This document shows positions 60,001-64,000 of a stretch of DNA of 64,000 bases, piece by piece. Each line of letters begins with the position of its first letter. The stretch's first letter is position 1. Origin of the DNA: Diphasiastrum complanatum (Eukaryota > Streptophyta > Lycopodiopsida > Lycopodiales > Lycopodiaceae); the NCBI GenBank assembly GCA_029204225.1, contig CM055092.1, positions 78,814,527 through 78,878,526 on the forward strand, given 5' to 3'. The position numbers and the translations under genes were made by a program. The notes beneath the pieces were generated by a model. The model saw only the letters and a list, made by a program, of their open reading frames with translations, ran no database searches and was not told the DNA's origin.

Positions 60001-61256
60001 CCATGTAAGATTTGCTATGTGCATTTATCTTTTGTTTATGCATCAGATTTTTTTATAATTTGCTTCATCACATTGTGGAGAGAAATTAAGCAAGAAAAAA
60101 GATGTGGTAGCTGGTAAGGAAACATGATCGTTCTATGGCATGTATTGAGGCTATGGTGTATAACCTATAGCCTTACTGATTTATGGGCATCTTGCTTGCC
60201 AGTCCACTTTGGTATCAAACTAAGTCAGCTCACCAGCAGGTCAAGGTATCCTTATAAATATCTTGGTCTTTGGACTCTGGTGACAGGTCATCATAGTGCA
60301 GCAAAATGGGGAGCTTATGGAAAAACAATCCCTGCATGTGTTAAATATCGGCAAAATGCGCATCAAGCTTTATAAAGGGCGCACAACAAAGGTCAAAGAA
60401 CACTATACGCCAGCAATGCAGGTGGGAAGACTCAAAAAACAATGGATGTGGTTTTTTTTTAAGTTTTAAATCCAAATTAAGCAGAAGAACTGTACAGACA
60501 AGGATGACATTATGAGATATGTTTTTTCTGGCTACTATGAGATAATGTTTTTTCCTCTATGCCAGAAAACATGGACATGTAAGGGAGATGGTCCATGGCC
60601 TTAAAACTCATAGAGCGGCAAGTAGTTGCAATAAGCTCTCATAAAGTTTCTCCTCAATTCTTGAGAAACAAGAAGACATGAACGTAAAAGATTCAAGATC
60701 TTTGAAAATTTGCAACTATGGAGCACCGCTGCCATTATCCCATACTATATCTCTCTTAAATTTTGAAGCAGAGCCTTGGTGAGGGTGTTTCAATAGCTGT
60801 TCTTTCAAAAGTCTGTCGAGGCTTTTTGCAACTTGTGTTTAGCATTTACATGGATCTCAGTATGAGAGTATTCGTGTATAATTTATTAGAATCTGTAATG
60901 ACTTCAGCGGTTTACTTCATGCCAAAAATGTTCTCATCTCGGGAAGAACACTCAAATAATGCATCACTTTTGCAGCTGTGTGGAGCAAGGGGTGGTGGTG
61001 AAGCAGCTGCACTTTGCTTGTTCTGGATTGCGAAGAAGGGACAGTCATTTATGCTAGGATTCGAATCAGAGCGTGAACGCAATGCTGCTATAATGCTTGC
61101 GAGAAGATTTGCTTTTGATTGCAATGTAAGGCACCATTCTGAATTTGAAAGCTTGTAAGCGATAGAAGTATATGATGAAAATTAAGAATTGAGCACATTG
61201 GTTTTGAACAGGTTATGTTGGCTGGGCCAGATGACCGAGCACCCCTAGGTACCTAA
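42059..61256 (+). CDS. SCAB1: SCAB-type actin-binding protein (stomatal closure-related), 12 exons, complete
   Basis: Exons: 42059-42295, 42501-42629, 42920-43012, 48235-48375, 50243-50311, 53566-53649, 56784-56961, 58251-58370, 59946-60004, 60287-60421, 60976-61125, 61212-61256 (TAA). They sum to 1440 bases, 479 residues, in phase at every GT-AG junction. Residues 1-79 hold the actin-binding region (DVGFVADRFPN, RLSVRDLASKFEKGFAA). About 80-255 are coiled coil (GRVAGRNKDDMEEAI, EVQEARRIKMLHESSK). About 265-365 are Ig-like (GAECLGSC, CSIKWYRVSSDG, YAPEPFDVGRIVRVD). About 370-475 are PH-like (NIGKMRIKLYKGRT, ESERERNAAIMLARRFA, LAGPDDRAP). Known relatives bind, bundle and stabilise actin filaments and act in stomatal closure. 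The ATG is the first after an in-frame TGA at 42047. Compared with Arabidopsis SCAB1 (496 residues, from memory) the extreme N-terminus is shorter. The symbol denotes family membership; orthology is inferred. Confidence 0.95.
43676..44450 (-). pseudogene. Copia gag relic in SCAB intron 3
   Basis: On the - strand 44409-44095 reads MADDFLVVASIKVCRQALSI and ends in KYCKKAGHIIKEC, a zinc knuckle whose first cysteine is lost. Flanking - strand sequence to about 43690 is protein-like but full of stops. It lies antisense to the host gene. Confidence 0.6.
44960..46069 (+). pseudogene. Copia integrase fragment joined to the 3' end, in SCAB intron 3
   Basis: From about 44985 the + strand reads TFIDDLSRFTWIYPMKAKSE, then LRTDRGGEYIKN (region of the second catalytic acid). 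After a frameshift it continues as an open 219-codon frame from 45243 (MLKAKGLPHKFWAEAVITTT, RIFGCTAYAFIP, KGYRLFNMDTNKIIVSRDVH). The linker holds repeated GQQ/GQP turns (IGQQ, FGQQ, VGQP). The reading stops at 45902, and RT/RNase H are almost wholly missing before a polypurine tract TTTAAGGAGGG (46059-46069). Confidence 0.85.
46070..46571 (+). repeat. Copia 3' LTR in SCAB intron 3
   Basis: It begins TGTTGGAATGTAAATAG right after the polypurine tract and ends ATTTCCTACA. It holds a short tandem phrase (AAGTAGTTGGA.AG..AATAGTCA, about 46310-46380). No 5' partner LTR was found in the window, so the element is truncated at its left end. Confidence 0.75.
46572..47247 (+). pseudogene. Ty3/gypsy relic (RNase H and chromodomain) in SCAB intron 3
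   Basis: The + strand gives RPLALESKKLAQSRYSTYEK and ELFAVVNSLKIWRHYLHGS (gypsy RNase H, 46600-46720), then broken sequence, then FEYLVHWKAKLDDEKTWEKE (chromodomain, 47115-47190). The integrase between them is largely gone. A polypurine tract ATGGGGGAGGGAA ends at 47247. Confidence 0.8.
47248..48234 (+). other. Probable gypsy LTR start and remainder of SCAB intron 3
   Basis: TGCTATGTATCATAACGG follows the polypurine tract and should start the LTR. An end near 47690 (GTTGTAACACA) is a guess. The rest up to the exon at 48235 shows no recognised gene. Confidence 0.4.
48376..49957. other. SCAB intron 4, first part, no recognised element
   Basis: AT-rich intron sequence. A short tandem phrase (TTTACCAAATGGACCCAATGTAACTG) is duplicated at about 48685-48730. 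No coding similarity was seen. Confidence 0.5.
49958..50024. repeat. Nested palindrome in SCAB intron 4 (ACGGTTC family)
   Basis: A perfect 18-base palindrome GAGAACCGTACGGTTCTC (49989-50006) sits between inverted arms ACGGTTCACAACGGTTCT (49958-49975) and AGAACCGTGGTGAACCGC (50007-50024), which pair with two mismatches. ATTAATT sequence occurs on both outer sides. This is the shape of a tiny foldback element or MITE. Confidence 0.8.
50874..53043 (-). pseudogene. Ty3/gypsy gag-protease-reverse transcriptase relic in SCAB intron 5
   Basis: On the - strand, gag starts near 53040 and runs, with frameshifts, through KRFPRFALQIDPILIELHFI and the lysine-rich end (about 52700-52450). The knuckle is degenerate. 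A protease-like DGSTHSFINAKLVQKLKVAT follows (about 52160-52080). RT is read at 51525-50880: SKYPWGTPILLVSKKD, LYGDFKKLNDLT, YFSKIDLRSRYHQIRI, RLTNAPATFQQMMNDML, VVVYLDDILIYN (the YLDD catalytic box) and KSFLGFTGF. The sequence stops at the start of RNase H. Several breaks make it non-functional. It is antisense to the host gene. Confidence 0.88.
53650..56783. other. SCAB intron 6, no clear element
   Basis: About 3.1 kb. Open frames at 54553-54952 (both strands) and weak protein-like pieces near 55980-56110 were examined but match no family I recognise. Confidence 0.5.
57020..57074. repeat. Nested palindrome in SCAB intron 7
   Basis: TTCCGACC (57020-57027) pairs with GGTCGGAA (57067-57074). 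Directly inside the right arm is the near-perfect palindrome from CAGTACATTC to GAATGTACTG (57045-57066). The remainder of intron 7 (56962-58250) has no recognised gene. Confidence 0.75.
58371..59945. other. SCAB intron 8, no recognised element
   Basis: About 1.6 kb of AT-rich sequence without coding similarity or clear repeats. Confidence 0.5.
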
Positions 61257-62259
61257 AGGTTATCATCAGGAACAGTTCTGGGGAAGCTTCTTGTCTTGGA
61301 TAAAGGTCGAATCATGTCCTTTATCTATGTTTTTGTGGAACAGTCTCCATTCTTCCAAGAAATGCTGTTGTTTACTTGAACTTGGCATCATGTTTGCAAG
61401 TGCAGTCTTGCAATAGAAACCCAACTGGGTATAAAAGTTCTCTGATAGAAATAACTGGCTCCTCACCAACCTTCAGGTGATACTGTAAATGGTATCGTCC
61501 TCAAGTAAAAGTTTTAAGCTGCTCATTAAAAAGGCCTTAATAGTGCATATGAAGAGTGTAATTGACAAGTTGCATACAGCTCTGGTAGAAACTGCAAGAC
61601 CAAGATGAGAAGACCACCTAGTGAAACTGTCCTAAAAGGTTTAGAAATTGATGATGGTCTTGCACAAAAAAAGTTTGAAGTGTAAATGGAAACCGTGGAG
61701 TTTTGTTTGTGAATATTTTTTGGGGTTTACAAAGTGGATGTTTTATGTATTCCACATGCTCATGATTTCCCTTGTGAGTCCTTATATTTAATAGAGTACC
61801 TATTATTTTATTTCTATAAGATGCATTTCTGGACATGTATGGTTCACATTATTACTGCTGCAGAAGCAACTGTTACTGTTGTTGGTAGTTGTATAAGATT
61901 TTTCTTTTGGCATGGACAGTGCCTTTAAAAATGTTGCTAGAGCCAGTGTATCTTCTACACTTCTGAGATCAATGATGAGCTTTGAAAACATTTCTCATCC
62001 ATGTTTTTCTTGATTGAATTATGGTACTCTCCCTGCAATTCCAGAATTTATTGTTGTGGCTCTTGCCTCAAGGTCGAGATTGTTTGAGACACCATGTTAG
62101 TGCCCTTATGAGCACTGTGATGTTATTCTTAAGCAGCGGTAAAATTTTCCAGCATGGTTTGAAGTGTCAATAACAATGTGCCCTGTGTAGGATTCCAGGT
62201 ACACCACCTTATAAAAATAGCAAAAAGTCCCTGATTTTCCTCCTGGAAAAAGCAAGTAT
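61257..62259 (+). other. Presumed 3' UTR and downstream flank of the SCAB-type gene
   Basis: It follows the stop codon. No coding similarity was seen, and the polyadenylation site cannot be fixed by eye. Confidence 0.4.
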
Positions 62260-62308
62260 GACAATATGCAGTGTCAATCGCCATTTCCCTAGGTGTTTTT
62301 GTTGGGAA

Positions 62309-62430
62309 ACGTGTTTCCCCATGATGGGAAATGAGTGTGAGAAACATCATTTCCCAAAACATAAAGAACAAGAAATACCTAAAATAGCTACTAATGGGAA
62401 ATGCCCATAATGGGGAAATGAGTGTCCCCA
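62309..62430. repeat. Small inverted-repeat cluster (GGGAAAC/GGGAAATG)
   Basis: GGGAAATGA (62326-62334) pairs with TCATTTCCC (62347-62355). GGGAAACGTGTTTCCCC (about 62304-62320) is itself nearly palindromic, and GGGAAATG recurs at about 62396 and 62413. It may be a decayed MITE. From 62431 to 63212 nothing else was recognised. Confidence 0.55.
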
Positions 62431-63212
62431 TAACAAAGTTCTACTAGAAACAAGTTTCCACGTTTCCGAGAGCTTGTGAGAAACTCCTACAAAGAAATCA
62501 TTGGGGCTAAGCCCCTCATGACCAAGTGTTCACATTGTGCCAACCTCCTAGTAATCATTTGTGTGACAATCTTATTTATTGGCTAGAATTTATTGAGACC
62601 TTAATATTTCAGTCAAATGTTATAAATTTGTCAAACTTTCATCACAATATCATGACATGTTTCCCAAATCTTGTTTCTCAAAAGACCTTGACATACAAAT
62701 CTCAAAGTCAGAAAAAAAATGTAGAATTAATGTGGGAGGGGAGGCTCCTATCCGAGGATCTAAAGATTTCTCTATTGTTCTCATGAGATTCCCTCTCTCT
62801 TGGCTGCCTGATTCCTGATGTGCGTGCTAGGCCCTGGGCAATATGCCCTTTTAGTGAATGCATCAAAACAAATGTTTAGGAAACTTAAAAGTTTCAAAAG
62901 GCCTTCAAGGATCAATTTTTGGCATTGCCTTGCAAAAGACAATGCTATATGTTCAAGTTGGTCAATGGAGTCTCTGCAAAAGTTAACTTTAAAGTGAATG
63001 TCTTAAATTATAAGGATATGTGCACACAAAAAAGCTTTTCCCCATTGCTGTAAAAATTACAGCAAATAAGGATCCTAAAACACTTGAAATGATGAGGGAA
63101 ACAATAGATTATGATTTCATAAGATTAGCACAAGTTGAACCATCAAAATCCATCAAAAATCTATGCTTGAACCTCACTAAATGGCCCAAATCCTTGAAGA
63201 AGGCTTCACACG

Positions 63213-63730
63213 TGTGAAAGTACGGCCTCCCACAGTCTGAGTACTGTACACCAGACCTACATTCAATCCTATAATCATTAGTAATCACAAGTACTCAAAC
63301 AATTATGAACATAGAGAGCAATTGCACCATTATGAGAGAAAAAACATGAAATTGCTTGATTGATTTTGGTGAGATATCATCACCTATATATACATGATCC
63401 ATCACGGTTTTGGGCAGGTATGAGTAGCCCTAAACCTATCCCTAATGCTAATTTTGGTGGATCTTTCATCCCTACCAAGTTAGGGTTGGAATCTTGGAGA
63501 TCCCTCAACAATGCAAAAATTACCAAAAATAGCTCCTATTTTTTCTCCCTTGTATCTAAGCATAATTTGGACTCATTCCAAAGGTTCTAACACTTAGGTC
63601 TACTTGAGAACATCCTTATGAATGGAATCCTATGCTATTTGGCACGTGTGACAAGCCACATCATGACCATCTAACTATTTACAAGTCATATGACCAAAAC
63701 TAGTCAAGCTAGAATTGTGAATTTTTAACA
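63213..63730 (-). repeat. 3' LTR of a copia element leaving the window to the right
   Basis: On the - strand it runs from TGTTAAAAATTCAC (63730) to GGCCGTACTTTCACA (63213), with TG...CA ends, after a polypurine tract GTGAGGAGGAG (63731-63741). The last bases match the end of the LTR at 31959 (ACTTTCACA) and the tract matches that at 35108, so the two elements are related. Confidence 0.75.
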
Positions 63731-63744
63731 CTCCTCCTCACTAT

Positions 63745-63999
63745 CTAGCTTGGTTCAATCATTGCTTTACTAATCACTCCAAGTGATGATCTGAACTTCA
63801 TAAAAGGTGTCTTTTGAAGTGGTTTAGTAAGTAGATCAGCTACACATTCATTGCTTGGAACATGCTCCAAAGCAATCTCCTTGGCTTGCACCATTTCTCT
63901 CACAAAGTGATGGCATATCTCAATGTGCTTAGATCTTGCATGGAAGATTGGGTTAGATGCAAGGTGTTGGGCTGATATATTGTCATTGTAGATGATTGG
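63745..63999 (-). CDS. Copia RNase H C-terminus (partial, open)
   Basis: The - strand from the window edge reads YNDNISAQHLASNPIFHARS, KHIEICHHFVREMVQ, then VPSNECVADLLTKPLQKTPF, and stops at TAG (63747-63745). This is the end of a copia polyprotein: the RNase H segment that recognises RNA-DNA hybrids, with the signature ADLLTKPL. No stop or frameshift occurs in the 84 codons seen, so the element may be fairly young. The rest of pol, gag and the 5' LTR would lie beyond position 64000. Confidence 0.88.
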   Translation of the reverse strand, partial: PIIYNDNISAQHLASNPIFHARSKHIEICHHFVREMVQAKEIALEHVPSNECVADLLTKPLQKTPFMKFRSSLGVISKAMIEPS

Positions 64000-64000
64000 T

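Overview
This is a stretch of a large, transposon-rich eukaryotic nuclear genome, almost certainly a vascular land plant. It has spliced genes with GT-AG introns, plant-type Ty1/copia and chromodomain Ty3/gypsy elements with initiator-Met-tRNA primer sites, a hAT transposase, a Helitron helicase and LINE pieces. One host gene encodes a plant-specific actin-binding protein. The very long, transposon-filled introns would suit a fern, a gymnosperm or another large-genome lineage; the sequence alone does not let me choose.

Two host genes can be read with confidence, both on the + strand. The first (11162-14297) is the methyltransferase domain of an RsmD-like rRNA (guanine-N2) methyltransferase in six exons, with its N-terminus not securely located. 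The second (42059-61256) is a complete 12-exon gene for a SCAB-type (stomatal closure-related actin-binding) protein of 479 residues. All twelve exons join in phase and keep the family order: N-terminal actin-binding region, coiled coil, Ig-like domain, PH-like domain. Intron 3 contains a copia gag remnant, a copia integrase-to-LTR remnant and a gypsy remnant. Intron 5 contains a gypsy gag-protease-RT remnant on the opposite strand.

Most of the rest is mobile DNA in layers. At 1-2976 is a gag-only LTR element on the - strand. At 5970-7800 is an internally deleted gypsy element. At 8387-9880 a hAT transposase remnant runs straight into a gypsy integrase remnant. LINE pieces lie at 16640-17303 and about 37250-37870, copia and gypsy gag/pol relics at 20452-26333, and a Helitron helicase piece at 29090-29969. 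At 31259-35808 is a full LTR element with gag, protease and a rearranged open frame but no usable polymerase; it sits inside the integrase of an older - strand copia element (29986-31258 plus 35809-36046). At the right edge, a copia element with an open RNase H end and a 518-bp LTR leaves the window.

Smaller structures include a short tRNA-like SINE candidate with a perfect 10-bp target duplication (15045-15157), a CpG-rich repeat block (15840-16140), a tandem array of inverted-repeat-bounded units (27394-27760), and several compact nested palindromes in introns and intergenic DNA. No bacterial-type operons, CRISPR arrays or intact tRNA/rRNA genes were seen.
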